This document shows positions 12,621 to 25,098 of a stretch of DNA of 64,000 nucleotides, piece by piece. Every line of letters starts with the position of its first letter. Position 1 is the stretch's first letter. The translations under genes were made by a program, and so were the position numbers. The DNA is from Boswellia sacra (lineage: Eukaryota; Streptophyta; Magnoliopsida; Sapindales; Burseraceae). Where the stretch lies: NCBI GenBank assembly GCA_013180625.2, contig SNVD02009731.1, positions 248,001-312,000 on the forward strand. Reading direction: 5' to 3'. The notes below the pieces were generated by a model. That model did not search any database and was not told the origin of the DNA. It saw nothing but the letters and a program-made list of their open reading frames with translations.

Positions 12621-14283
12621 GGGCCTGTTTGATTCCACCACTTAAATTTAAATCTGAATAGGACTAAGTGACGTAAAAAAAAAATTTTGATTGTTAACTT
12701 TCTAATTACTTATTGTCAGACATAATTATTTGAATAAAAAATGTGGAAAAAAATCACTTCTTTTCTTCAAAACATGAAAAGTTTGAAGGGTCCTTAATAA
12801 CACTATCTCATATCATATAAAAACAAATCAAATTTATTTGTCTAGCCTAGCAACTCACCTCTCCCTCCTCTCCTCTCTTGTACAACATCACCTAGTAAAG
12901 CCACCACTAACAGCGAACTCTAATGAGATTTCGGCGGCAAGTCGGCAAACTCTTTTGAAAAAATGGGTACCAAAATGCTTATTTCTTCACGATCTACTTG
13001 GTTGTTAAAATCTTTTTAGAGATAGATCATTATTTCATCAGTGGAAGCACAAAAAAGATTGTGGAACCAGATCTTTCTTGACTTCGAGCAGCCAAAAGCC
13101 ATTGTATTTGCCAAAACTAATCCGGTAATATGATAGATAGTGAAGAGTTTATCCTTATAGTGCCAGTGCTGTTGCAGGACGTGCAATTTTGGTGGCGGAC
13201 GCCGGCGGAAGAAGTGGTGGCTTCGACATTGAAATTTTCAAAATCTTTTATTTTGGTTTTAAATAAAATAATTATAAGATATAACATTATTTAAGTCTAT
13301 TTGAATTTCAAATTCTAATTTTAAAAAATTAAATTATTTGTTATATATGATATTATTATATTAATAGAATAATTACTATAATATAATCTATTAAATATAT
13401 ATATATTTATATGTATATATGTATATATTTATGTGTGTGTGTGTATTTGAAATTTTCAAATTTAATTTCTTTTATATGCATTGGTTAATAAAATTAAAAA
13501 ATAAGAATTTAATGTCTTAATTTAATTAAGAAATAATTAAAGTATGTAATTATTGATACTCTTGACATATATCAAACCATATAAATATATTGCATTTCCC
13601 TAATAAGTAAGCTTATTATTTATTACTATTGATATTTCAATTTAATTATGTAAACTATTTAATTTTATGGTGTAAAACATATTTAAAGCAATAAATTTTA
13701 ATTTTCATAATAAGAATAAATACGTTACATTCAAATTAATTAGACAACTTAAGACTTTAAAACATCTAATTAATTAATTAAAATATCATTTTGAGAACAA
13801 ATTATATGGTTTAATTTAATATATTATATGTGCGTGCATAATATTAAATATTAAATACATGTAAAATAAAATAGTTATAATAACCTTGAATTTGTCAATT
13901 TTAAATTTCTGATAAAAGAATCAATTTTTTTAGGATTGTAATAAATATAATATAACTATTTAAAAAAAGAATTTTAGTTTAATTTTATTAACTATTTAAT
14001 TTTTAAAAGGGTTTATAACAAATATAATATTAATTATTTCAATGAAAATTTATTTTGATTTATTTTATTAAATTTTTAATTTTTAAAGGATTATAACAAA
14101 TATAATGTATAAAATATATATTTCTCATTACAACGGTAAAAATATTATATTAAAAATAAAGTATTTTTATATCACTTTTTTTAAGAGGTAGGTAAAAAAA
14201 TAAATAAATATGATTTTAAGTGACATAAATTAAGTTAAAAAGTATTTAGATAAAAAAAATGTTAAGTGATACAAATAAACACC
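12621..14283. mobile_element. Probable non-autonomous DNA transposon, about 1.7 kb
   Basis: The left end (GGGCCTGTTTGATTCCACCA, then CACTTAAATTTAAATCT) and the reverse complement of the right end (GGTGTTTATTTGTATCACTT) form diverged inverted repeats that share GTTT, ATT and CACTTAA in order. Most of the interior is AT-rich. About 12.84-13.23 kb is markedly less AT-rich and CT-rich, and could be captured host sequence. I found no clear target duplication and no transposase frame. Confidence 0.4.
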
Positions 14284-16400
14284 AATTAATTTTTCCGACA
14301 AAATTTAAATATTAATAAGATAAAAAAAATCGTGATATTAATATAACAACCCTTTGATTAATATATAAGTTTAAATCAATAATAATTATAAGTACTGTAC
14401 TTGTTGAAAAAGTTGCATTGTAGAGTGCTTGTACTTGTTGAAAAAGTTGCATGGAAGAGTGCTTAAGAAGTCAATATTAAAAAAATATAAAATAATTCCC
14501 AGCCCAAAAAAAAAAATAATAATAATTTACTTGGTTCAGCAGCATCTGTCTACATCCTACATCCGCGAATTAGAGAGAAATTCACTAGTTGACACGAATA
14601 TAAGAGTACAGAATAATAATTACATTGGTATTCAATTTGACAACTCCACTGTTTAAACAATTCACTCTTACTCCACTCTTATTCATTCTGATAGCTGCAT
14701 ATTTTTCTTCCCTGTGAAAGATCGCTTTTGTGTAACTCTTGACCATCTAAATCTATCTCAAAGTTGCATGAAATATATATTTTATATTAATCATATAAGA
14801 TCTCAATTTAGAATCCTTGACAAATTTAATTTCTCGTACCTTCGATTTTTCCTACTTTGGGAGGAAGTCATATCACACGAGGAATCGAGCCAAAATTCGT
14901 AACACTACTCCACTCAAAAGATATATTATTAAAAATGGCAGCTGAGTGTACAAAATAACTCTTTACTCGATTACAAAAAAGTTTAATTAATTATCAATAT
15001 TATAATCGTCTACCTTCCTAATAATATGGTGTATACATTGATTGAAGTAACAGAAACTGGTGAAGGCAAAAATTAAGAACTAAGAAGCCATTAACTCATC
15101 CATTAACAGCTTGGGGCGGTGGATGGAATCTTGATTTTGCAATATATTATGCCAGTTGGCTCTCTCCGTGAATCGAGCCGGTGTAGCTCATTTCTCATTA
15201 ACGCATGCAAGTGGCAGCGAATCGCCTTGGCCGGTTGGTTTGCTTAACTAGTTGAAACAATTTTATAATAGTAGTACATTCAATTTTATCTTTTCTTATT
15301 TTTATTAATTTAATTAATTTTAATTCTGTTCTAATCTGGGTTGGTGATAAGAGCATAAGAGAAAGGACAGCAAATATTATCATCTATGGGCCATGGTGAC
15401 TGCAGCTTCTTTCCTTCATTATTTGGCAACCTTATCGGCAAATCCCATCAGCATGGCTATACAGAAGAAAGCATAAACTGATTACTATTTTGTTTGTTGA
15501 TGTAACATTTATTTTATCTTATTTCAAAAATTTAAACAAGATATTATATGAAATTAATCCAACAAAAGCTTGGTAAGAGGCTTATGTCGATTGAAATCAT
15601 ATCCTTTGAGTGGGTGGAAAGGTTACGTTATGATGTGTCTTAAATTTCTAATATAAATTTATTACTTGGCAACTTGGCATTTGACCTACAGCCTCTGGCT
15701 GACGCCTCAGTAGTCATAAACCCTCAGAAACAAATATCTTATTATGAAATTATTTTTAAATATTTGACCGGGTGCAGCTTAACCAAGTTCTGTAATTATT
15801 AGCACTTTTAATCATAAACTAAGACAGCAAATTAATGATTCATCAAACGTTTCTACACTGAATGAATCTCACCACTCTGAAAACTCAAAAATCATTTTCA
15901 GAATCATTCAATTCAATTACAAAGTAAATAATTTACCTTTCCTTTGCCGAATAGCGTAAGGCCACCGATTTAGCAAACTAAAGACGATATAATTTAAATC
16001 AATCAAGTCGGAAACGCGGGCGGCCAGCGGGGTCTTCCCTCCAATCAAGCTTTGAATTCCTCACCCACTCCCTGAACAACATTCAACACAAATGATACGT
16101 GGCAAACGTCCATTGGCTCAGAAATCTGACGGTGTAGTACTGTTTCCCATTTTTTCTCTGGAATTTTTCACTTTTCGGGTAAAGATGTTTGCCCAAGTAA
16201 ATCTATAAATATTATATTCGGACAAAGAACGTAAAAACCAATCTCAAACCGTAGAAGATTGACCGTACGATGTAAATCCTCATCCTCATCCGTATCCGTT
16301 AAAATGATCCCGCGTATTGGATTAGCGGCTGAGATTCACTAAAGTTAAAGTTGTTGTTAAGTAGCTTCAACGATGATTAAAAAATAGAATTAGAAAGATC
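14284..16400. other. Intergenic region upstream of the GT8 gene
   Basis: No gene recognised. A 34-bp direct duplication lies at 14397-14464. The rest is AT-rich sequence leading into the promoter of the glycosyltransferase gene. Confidence 0.5.
14397..14464. repeat. 34-bp tandem duplication
   Basis: Two adjacent units of 34 bp (14397-14430 and 14431-14464), each starting GTACTTGTTGAAAAAG and ending GAGTGCTT, differ at two positions. Confidence 0.85.
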
Positions 16401-16410
16401 CGAAAAGCAT

Positions 16411-16423
16411 TATTTATATATAT
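16411..16423 (+). promoter_or_regulatory. Possible TATA box of the GT8 gene
   Basis: TATTTATATATAT lies about 190 bp before the ATG at 16604, leaving room for a 5' leader of roughly 150 nt. It is placed by sequence only. Confidence 0.35.
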
Positions 16424-16603
16424 CTCACATAGTTGATGCTGTCATAAGTGCTTGTTTGGCTCGTTGGCAAAACTACTAAACCCAACTCCTCTTGGCATAA
16501 AGGGAGCAAACAAGCGCTTTGAAAACTTGTTGAGCTTTACCTAGCTATTCCTGTCCGTATTATTATTCATTCTTTAACGCTTGTAACCGATAGGAGGGAG
16601 CGA

Positions 16604-19600
16604 ATGGGCTGGAGAGAGAAGCGGAAAAGCGATTCTGGGTCCATGTTTTTGAAATGTTTTCTCTTGTTTTGGGCTACTGTTGCAACGACGACGACGACGA
16701 CGTCGACGTCGGCGCATGAAGTGAAGCTGCTGCAGGAGCGTCAGAGGAACGCGTATGCTACCATGATGTATATGGGGACGCCAAGGGACTACGAATTCTA
16801 CGTGGCTACACGTGTCTTGATCAGATCACTTGTTAGATACCAAGTTGATGCTGATCTTGTTGTCATTGCGTCCCTGGATGTTCCGCTCCGATGGGTTCAA
16901 GCTCTGTAAGTCTCTCTAACTTTTTTTTTTCCTTTTGCAGTAATAATTTGAATGCCAATGTTTTCATTGCTTTTATTTTATTTTATTTTATTTTAGCGAG
17001 TTAAAATCGTGGTCCCACGCATAATTAGCTTGTTAAATTTTCTGGAAAAAATTCAATTAATTACCCAGTCAATAGGGTTTAGAATAAGGTAATGTTCAAG
17101 AGCGTATAAGGTAAAGACAGGTCAATGCATAGGACGACCGAGTCCAAATTTTGATATAAAATTCAACAAATCAATTAAGTGGACTCCCTTGTGATTTTCA
17201 CCGGTACCACTTTCAAGATGACTCATTCATCCATTAATGGATTCTCTGTTCACTTTTGCTATTGTTGTGATCTCACGCGTTAGAAAGTTAGCACTAAAAG
17301 GAGGGAAAAATAGCCTCATTGGCCTTGGCCCCTTGGGCTTATCATAAGCTTTAAATGGCATGTGAGTGAGTAATTAGTCTTCGTTGACAAGGGAGAATCA
17401 GTGCTTTTATGTTGAGACAAAAATTAAGAGCTTTGAATTGGCCCAATTATGAATTGATTTGATCGAGTTCTCCTTTGTCTTGGATCGGTTTTTCGATACA
17501 ATAGAGCTAGCCATAGTTCTCGTCGGCTGTGAATGGTAGTTGAATTAATTCTTGGTTTTCTCGATCATCTCCTTGGGTCTTATTATTAGCTTTTAATTTT
17601 TTAATAGATTGTATTCATCTGTCTGGGTGTGACTACCCGATAGTGAAATACATGTGTATTCCAATTTTGCAACTTTTGACGGAGGTCTTTTTCCACTTTT
17701 TCAAACAATTAATAGAGCCAAATCCATAATACAAATGCTTGTCATTACTAATTTGTCACAAATAAGCATCTTATAATAAGATTGTTAGAAAGTAGAAGTG
17801 CATGCTTATAACGTGTTCTTGTTATAATATTTGGGAAAAATAAAAAGGTTGAAAGTTAGTCCTCCTGGACAAGTTGCTTACGATCTCAAACAAAACCCCA
17901 TTTATGTGTAAATAGGTCCATATAATAACATGAACTATAGCTGATTGTCCAGAACGTTTGGCAGGCCTTGACTGATTATAAAATTACAGATATATATTCA
18001 ATTGCAACCTCGCAGATTATTTCTGGAACAACCTTTGATTTTCTGTTTAATTTTCAACTGTTAGCTATTCTGTCTCTGTTGTTGCATGATTTAGGAGATA
18101 ATATAATTAGGTTGTACCTAAAAGATGGTGCTTCCCATTATTATTAAATGTTTCGATCCCAATTTTGTGGGGTTGTTTTATTTTATTTTACTTGGTTTAA
18201 ATGTTATGAATTCCTTTGTTATTTGGGTTGAACAATACGATTAACTTCACTGATATACCCACATGCCACGTGCAACTTCTTAAAGCGGTCCAAGAGAGGA
18301 AAAATTCTTACATAGGCGCATTAGGTCTTGATATTTCTACGGCATCCCATGTGCCATTCGGCGAATTAGGTCCAGAGTTTCTATCAATCATCTCACTAAA
18401 GACAGAAAAACTATATATATATATATATATATTGCAAGTTAAGAAACTAGGAGTTGAATTTGAATAAATCAAATTAATCTTATTCTTAAAGTTGTACTAT
18501 CTCAGTTTTTTGTTAATAAATTAGTGATGCTACCACAGTTGAAAGTTTCTTCAATTAATCAAACTTCATCAAACTTCCCATGACGTGTCTCATCTAGTTC
18601 AATAATTTGCATCCAGCTCGAGCCAGCAGCTGGATGCTACTAGATTAGGCAATGCATCGACCGCTCAATCTACGAGGCCCTTAAAGTAATTTTAGTCCAC
18701 AAATTTAGTCAATGTAAAAGATCTCAATAGCAAGTGGAAGAGTGAGCCCTGGATAGACTTGCTAATAATTTCGGAATTTGTTGAGAGTTGATACATTTGC
18801 AAGCATACCAAGAATAAGGATTTAAGTTCATGACCAATTTTTGTTTTGTGGTCCAGGGAACAAGAAGATGGAGCCAAGGTGGTGAGAGTGGAGAATCTTA
18901 ATAATCCATACAAGGATCAGCCCAATTTTGACAAGAGATTCAAGCTGACACTGAACAAACTATACGCATGGAACCTTGTGGATTATGACAGGGTAGTCAT
19001 GCTTGATTCTGATAACCTCTTTCTTCGTAAAACTGATGAATTGTTCCAATGCGGACAGTTTTGTGCAGTTTTCATCAACCCTTGCATCTTCCATACAGGC
19101 CTTTTTGTATTGCAGGTAATTTATATCTTCTTTGAAGGTGTTTTCTGCAACAACTCATTTAAATTACTTCATTGATTTGAATGATTGTAGACTTGTGTCA
19201 GCTGTTTTACTTTTGTTGAGTCTGAAAGAGAAGGCATTAAGTGTTCCTAATGTGTGCTTTTCCGAACCTGAAATTGCAGCCATCAAAGGCGGTGTTCAAA
19301 GATATGATTCATGAATTGGAAACTGGGAGAGAAAACCGTGATGGTGCTGACCAGGGTTTTATTAGCAGCTATTTCCCTGACTTGCTTGATCAGCCCCTGT
19401 TCCATCCTCCATCCAACGGCACCAAGCTTGATGGAACCTATAGACTTCCTTTGGGCTACCAAATGGATGCCTCGTATTACTGTAAGTAGATATAATATAC
19501 CCAACAATTATATTTGTGAAGCTCTTAAAAGGCAACCATAACTATAATTGTTTGTGGGAAATATTTTTTATTTTAAAAAATTGAGATACAATGATTACTA

Positions 19601-20677
19601 CTCAACAGATTGAAAGTTTATCTATCTTTTTAATTGTCGAACTCTAAACTACTTTACATAAATTTTAGATAAGCTCGATAGCTCTATAGTTGAAAAAGAG
19701 TTATCAAGTAGAGCTGATGTAAGTTTCGAGCTCTGTAGCCCGATAGCTATATAGTGGATATGGAATCCCTCAGCAAATTTTGAATATTACTAACATTTCA
19801 AGTGAAAATCCTCTAAAATTTGCAATTGTGAACAATTACTTACCATGTTTGTTTCAAATTCATGTTTTAATTCTTTTGGCTTCCAGATTTAAGACTGCGG
19901 TGGAGCGTACCCTGTGGGCCAAATAGCGTAATTACTTTCCCTGGTGCACCATGGTTGAAGCCATGGTACTGGTGGTCATGGCCTGTCCTGCCTTTAGGCC
20001 TTTCATGGCACGAAAATAGTCGACAGGTTCTTGGGTAAATCACTGATTTATGCACTTATTATTTCCTAATATGATTTCCAGAAGCAAGAAGGCAACACAA
20101 TGCTTCAGATTGCATAACATAGTAAAATTTGTACAGGTATGATGCAGAGTTGCCAATGGTGCTTATTCAAGCAGCGATTTATCTTGGAATATTAGCAGTA
20201 ACTCGTCTGGCACGGCCAAACATTCCTAAGCTGTGCTATCGGCGTGCAGACAGGAGCGTCTCCTTGATACAAGCAGTTCTCAAATTAGTAGCGATTTGGT
20301 CTATTCTTGCTGCCTACATAGTACCTTTCTTTCTTGTGCCAACAACACTGCACACGTTACTAGGCTGGTCACTGTACTTGTTAGGCTCTTTTGCACTTTC
20401 CTCTATAGCAATCAATACATTTTTCCTGCCAATGCTCCCTGTTTTGGCTCCATGGCTGTTGATATTTGGCTCACTTTTGGTCATGGCATGTCCTTGGTAC
20501 GTAAACGGGGTTGTAAGAGCTTTAGCTGTATTTGCCTACGCATTCTGCAGCGCACCAGTTTTGTGGGTGTCATTTGTTAAGATTATGGCTGGTCTCCAAG
20601 TCTCGCTTGAAAGGGAAGCATTTTTTCCAAGATTGGGGGAAACTTTACCTTCTACTGGATTTAATAAGTTGTATTGA
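16604..20677 (+). CDS. PGSIP8: GT8 glycosyltransferase, PGSIP7/PGSIP8 type (5 exons)
   Basis: Coding exons: 16604-16905, 18857-19115, 19280-19481, 19887-20034 and 20137-20677. All junctions are GT-AG and the frame is kept, giving 483 aa. Residues about 13-35 are hydrophobic with a Thr run (ACG repeat) and look like a signal peptide or anchor. The catalytic part follows: NAYATMMYMGTPRDYEFYV, then the metal-binding DSD (residues 151-153) in VVMLDSDNLF, FINPCIFHTGLFV, GADQGF and FPGAPWLKPW. From about residue 309 there are several membrane segments, ending NKLY. GT8 proteins with this multi-membrane tail are the plant PGSIP6-8 subgroup. PGSIP6 (IPUT1) glucuronosylates inositol phosphorylceramide, whereas the substrate of PGSIP7/8 is not known to me. 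The protein is probably in the Golgi or ER membrane. As I remember the Arabidopsis proteins, it is nearer PGSIP7/8 (about 497 aa for PGSIP8) than PGSIP6; 7 and 8 cannot be separated here. Intron 1 is long (about 1.95 kb). Confidence 0.9.
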
Positions 20678-21370
20678 GGAACCGGTCAGGATTTATGGAG
20701 AACTAGAAGGCTTCTTTTGGCAAAATTAATCTTGAAAAAATTTTGCAGCTGCCCCATTTTTGGCGCAGAAAAAAGGGATTGCCTGCGGGTCGGTTTGATA
20801 ATGAATCCTCTTTCTCAATTTATTCTGTAAATTTTTTTAAAATTTTTTGTGTAACACTTTTTTGACACTTAAGAAGAGTGGATTCTTGACCCACTTTTCC
20901 CTTGAGCAATTTAGCTATGTATGATACGAAATTGCATTCATTAATCATTGAATTGGGTTTTACGGCCAATCATTCTTTGTGTATACAGTACATGTCAAGT
21001 TCTTTATTTCTTTCTATTATCATAGACGATTTTATGGGTGCATAAACATCTTATTATATATCTTTTTGTTTATTTTTTTAATAAAAGATAAATAATATGC
21101 TCCTAAATTTTTTTATCTTTTAAGCCAACAAGACGAAAAAGCCTAGAAATAATATATTGTTTTTTTTTATGACAATCATATATGATATCTTATATAGTAG
21201 TTTAATTCAGCCCCATTTTTTAACCTTTTTAGCCCCTATTTTTATTTTTTTTTAAATTCTTTGTAAAATTTTACCCTATATCAATCTTTCAAATAATTTT
21301 TCAGTGTTCTAGCTGCTTCCATGTGTTAACTAGCTTGCACACTTCTGAGACTTATATGCCAAAAACCCTT
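20678..21370 (+). other. 3' flank of the GT8 gene
   Basis: This holds the probable 3' untranslated region and AT-rich spacer. No further gene is seen before the transposon cluster. Confidence 0.5.
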
Positions 21371-22030
21371 ACGATTATTAAACGGATAACACGACACGAC
21401 ACACTAACACGAATAATAAACGGGTCGTGCTCGTGTTAGACACGAACACGACCCGTCTAACACGATTAAGACATGTTTACATGATTGACACGATTATGAC
21501 CCATTAAACAAGATTATGACACGTTACATAATTAGGTTTTCAATTTTTATTAAATGATAAAAATATCATAAGTTTTAAAATTTATTAGGTTTTAAAATTC
21601 TATTTTTATTTTAAAATTGGGATACATGTAGGGACTAAAATGTCTAAAACTATAATATTAAGTTTAGTATTTTTAAATTTAATATTATTTTGTAATCATA
21701 TCAATATTCGTGTTAATCGTGTTATCGTGTCAATTGCGTATAATATATATTCGTGTTATTCGTGTTACTCGTGTTATAAACGTGTTTGTGTCAAGTCATA
21801 ATCATTAGGGTTGGCAAAAACCCGGGGCCGGGCCGGGGACCCCGTTCCCCGTCCCCGGCCCCGACAAGGAATTTAATTCCCTGTCCCCGGAAATTTCCCC
21901 GTAAATTCCGGGGCCGGGGCGGGGCCGGGGAGTTTAATTCCCTGGGTTATTTCCCCGGATTTTATTTTTTTTAATTTCCTCTGTCTAATTAGTACTTGTA
22001 TTATTGTTTCATATTTTTGATGTAAGATTT

Positions 22031-22100
22031 GCCTGTGGCCTACTGGCAACCGGGGGCCCTTCATATTCCTTTAAGGCTCAGGTTCAAGTCCCACCAACAG
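22031..22100 (+). repeat. tRNA-like segment, possible SINE head
   Basis: TGGCCTACTGG (22036-22046) resembles a pol III A box and GGTTCAAGTCC (22081-22091) resembles a B box, at tRNA-like spacing. The flanks do not fold into an obvious cloverleaf, so a tRNA-derived SINE fragment is more likely than a functional tRNA gene. Confidence 0.4.
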
Positions 22101-22230
22101 CTATATAAACGTTTTATTTCTAGTTAATATTGTGATTATAATTTTTTTGTTATTAAGCTTAATGCTTAACTGATGAGTGTAACCTTGTGGTTAGTTTCAA
22201 GCCGTCCTATTAACATATTTTTTCATTAAT

Positions 22231-22580
22231 TTTGTTAATATTATATCTATAATTTTTTCTATTGAATTAGATATTGCTTTTGCATATATTAATTTTTTGT
22301 TAAATTATTAAATCTAGCTTAATTATATTTATAAAGTATAAATACTTCTATAAATTTTTTTATTAAGTTAGTCAATTATTAACTAAAATATGAATGATAA
22401 AAAATTTTTTGTTAATATTATATTTATAATTTTTTTCTATTGAATTAGACATTGCTTTTGCATATATTAATTTTTTATTAAATTATTAAATCTAGCTACA
22501 TTATATTTATAAAGTATAAACACTTCTATAAATTTTTTTATTAAGTTAGTCAATTATTAACTAAAATATCAATGATACAA
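22231..22580. repeat. Tandem duplication, unit about 177 bp
   Basis: Two copies start at about 22231 and 22408. Both carry GTTAATATTATAT, then CTATTGAATTAGA, TATTGCTTTTGCATATATTA-like text and GTCAATTATTAACTAAAATA, with few differences. It lies wholly inside the nested hAT element. Confidence 0.85.
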
Positions 22581-23016
22581 ATATTGTAATTGGGTTTTGT
22601 ATTTGGGCTAGGCTTATATTTTGTGCTTTGGACTGGATATGTTCATTAAACTTATTGGACTCTTAAGTTGAGTTGGGCTTTTAAGCCTTATAAATTCAAT
22701 TTACACAAAATTCATTATTCCGGGCCGGGGCCGGGGCGGGGAGCATGCTCCCCGGCCCCTGCCCGGCCCTGGGTAATCCCCGGAAAATTCATCCCTGTCC
22801 CCAGCTTAGTTCCCCGGACATTTCCGGGCCGGGGAGCCGGGTACCCGGCCCCGCCCGGGTACAATTGCCAACCCTAATAATCATGTTCGCGTGTTGAAGA
22901 CTCTCAACCCGAATACGACACGATAATTAAACGGATTGACATCTCCGACACGAATACGAATATAGCAAAACTCAAACCCGCTTAAACCAATGTCGTGTCG
23001 AAAATTGCCACCCCTA

Positions 23017-24320
23017 CTCTATATAGACATTTGTTTGACTATGAAGAAGAAAAAATTAGTCTAATTTAATTCTTAAACTGGTCTTTTAAGTCTTTATATA
23101 TCTTGAAACGATGATGGTAGGAGGGTAATTATAGATAAGACTCTAATAAACAATTTTTTATTTTTATTTTTCTGTTTATGAAGACGCAAGTAAAACATAA
23201 ATAATTAATGGATTGTTTTCTTGAGTTGTATACCAAGTTAGGATTTCCTGAAGAAGAGAGACTTAGGGCTTGATTAGAGTAGGCTGAATAGAGATTTATT
23301 ATTTCAAAAATTGAAATAGAGAAGGGTAAAATTATTAATAAATTTCAAAAAATAAGAGTGGATGTAAATCGTTAAAAAATTGAGGGCTAAATAATAAAAT
23401 GTTCTAAGGCATTAACTTATGATTTCTTTTTTAGTGTTATATTCAACCCTCACTTTTGACCTCTTCAACTCACAATTTTATTTTAATTTTTGCTTACAAT
23501 TTTGCTCTAAACTAAAATTACTAAATAAAACAAAAATAAATCTAAATACACGTCCGCAATTATTCACAAGACTGTAATTTATATGTGTATGATTTCAAAC
23601 TATTCAATTTTTGAACGCAAAATTCAATTCTTCAGCACCAAATTTAAATTCTTGATAAATATATATTATTAGAGGAGCTAACAATTTAAGATAAATAAAG
23701 ATCATGCTAAATAAAGATCGCTCATGTACTTGCACAGCCAAATTGGGCTAATAACATATTTATAGTATTAATTAACAATATTATTTAAGCCCCATTTTAT
23801 GTCTCATCAGGCCCCCCCTACTTCATTTAGGAAGGTTATAATAGGAAACAAAAAATATAAATTATGCCTGCAAGAATTTTTCAGTTTCAAACCTTCCGAC
23901 ATTTTCCAGATTTGCTTCCTTTAAGATGCAATTTTACGGTTTTCTAATTTACATGCAGCTCGCTTCGTTCATTTATTTGAATTAGGGGTGGTCGTCTGTA
24001 CCCGATCAAGAAGAACTGACTCGAGTATCGGGTAATAGAGAAGGTAACCGAGCTCGGGTAATATTTTAAGTATTTGACTCAAGTATTGTTGGTTTGGTTC
24101 GGGTCGATTCTTATTGGGTTATTCAGGCTGGGCCTTGACCTGAAATGGTTATTTGAGGTATAACTTACAACATTAGATTAATTTTCGGCTTGAGCCCAAA
24201 AAGCTGTTAAGGCCTTTTTTCTTTTCATTTTTATATTTGAGTGTCCATTAGGCTCCATTATTTGAGCTCAATCCATTATAAAGGCTTGTTTACACAATTA
24301 ACAAAACCTATTAATAAGTT
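23017..24320. other. Intergenic, degenerate repeat sequence
   Basis: No gene is seen. At about 23985 the sequence TAGGGGTGG followed by a TACCCGATC-like stretch resembles the left end of another hAT-type element; a possible right end lies at about 26892. Confidence 0.4.
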
Positions 24321-25098
24321 TAGGGTGACAATTCGTGTTCGTTAGTGGTATTCGTATCATATCGAACTGTGATACGATAAAGATTGATCTGACAAGAATA
24401 TAATCTGTTTATTATTCGTATCATGAATGGTCAACACGAACACCAAACACGACACAATTATTAAACAGGTAACATGACACGAAACGCGAACACGAATAAT
24501 AAACTGGTCGTATTTGTGTTGGACACAAACAGACCAGTCTAACAAGATTATGATGCTTTTACACGATTGACCGACCTGTTTATAGTTACAACATATTATG
24601 ACACGATTATAGTTATAACATAATTATTACACGATTATACGTCAAAACCTATTTTTAAACGAAAAGGCTATAACATAATATACAAAATTAAATACCAAGA
24701 AATAATACAAACTTTAATATTTGATTTAGGAAATTAGAAATTAAAAGTGATATATCTAGTGTCATTCTAATTATATTAAATAATAAAATATTATAATTTT
24801 TTATTTATATTATTTAATATGTGTAAAAATTATAAAATATTATTCGTGTCAATAATCAAGTTTTAATTTATATTATGTCAATTGTATTTAATATATATAC
24901 GTGTCATAAACAGAGTCGTGTCATAAATAGGTCATGTCATAATTATATTCATGGGTTGAAGATACTCAACACGAATACGATACGATTATTAAACGGATTA
25001 AAAATTTCGATACGAACACGATTAAGGTAAATCCAAACTCGTAAATTTTCGTATCGTGTCGTGTCAGATTTGTGTGTCGTAACCTAAATAATCACCCT
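24321..25098. mobile_element. hAT-like element related to the split element
   Basis: It starts TAGGGTGACAATTCGTG and ends with AATCACCCTC, imperfect inverted repeats. Both subterminal parts are rich in ACACGA / TCGTGT motifs. It matches the older element at 21.4-23.0 kb over both its left and right parts. There is no coding frame and I could not find a clean target duplication. Confidence 0.65.

Larger units (their letters stand above)
21806..22876. mobile_element. hAT-like non-autonomous element, 1071 bp, nested
   Basis: The terminal inverted repeats are a perfect 12 bp, TAGGGTTGGCAA and TTGCCAACCCTA. They are flanked by an exact 8-bp target duplication, ATAATCAT (21798-21805 and 22877-22884). 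Terminal type and 8-bp duplication are diagnostic of the hAT superfamily. Next to each end is 100-150 bp of very GC-rich sequence packed with GGCCGGGG / CCCCGG motifs, in sharp contrast to the AT-rich core. The core carries a tRNA-like segment (22031-22100) and a 177-bp tandem duplication (22231-22580). There is no transposase frame; the GC-rich open frames are by-products of the repeats. Confidence 0.92.
21371..23016. mobile_element. Older hAT-like element, split by a later insertion
   Basis: The two outer pieces, 21371-21805 and 22877-23016, are full of ACACGA / TCGTGT motifs and match, in order, the element at 24321-25098 (for example the AACACGAATAATAAAC block on the left and TTGAAGACTCTCAACCCGAA on the right). 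The right end is TTGCCACCCCTA. About 130 bp expected at the left end by comparison with that relative is missing or unrecognisable. A 1071-bp element lies inside it. No coding capacity remains. Confidence 0.65.

Noticed and set aside
18216..18467. 83-codon frame in intron 1 of the GT8 gene
   Set aside because: It lies between a good donor and acceptor, has no known domain, and ends in a TA microsatellite.
19283..20055. Minus-strand and alternate-frame ORFs over the GT8 exons
   Set aside because: They are shadows of the real plus-strand exons.
22031..22100. Functional tRNA gene
   Set aside because: A- and B-box-like motifs are present, but I could not form a convincing acceptor or anticodon stem.
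21786..22877. Pro/Gly-rich open frames at both ends of the nested hAT element
   Set aside because: They are read from GC-rich subterminal repeats in both orientations and have no protein-like composition or domain.
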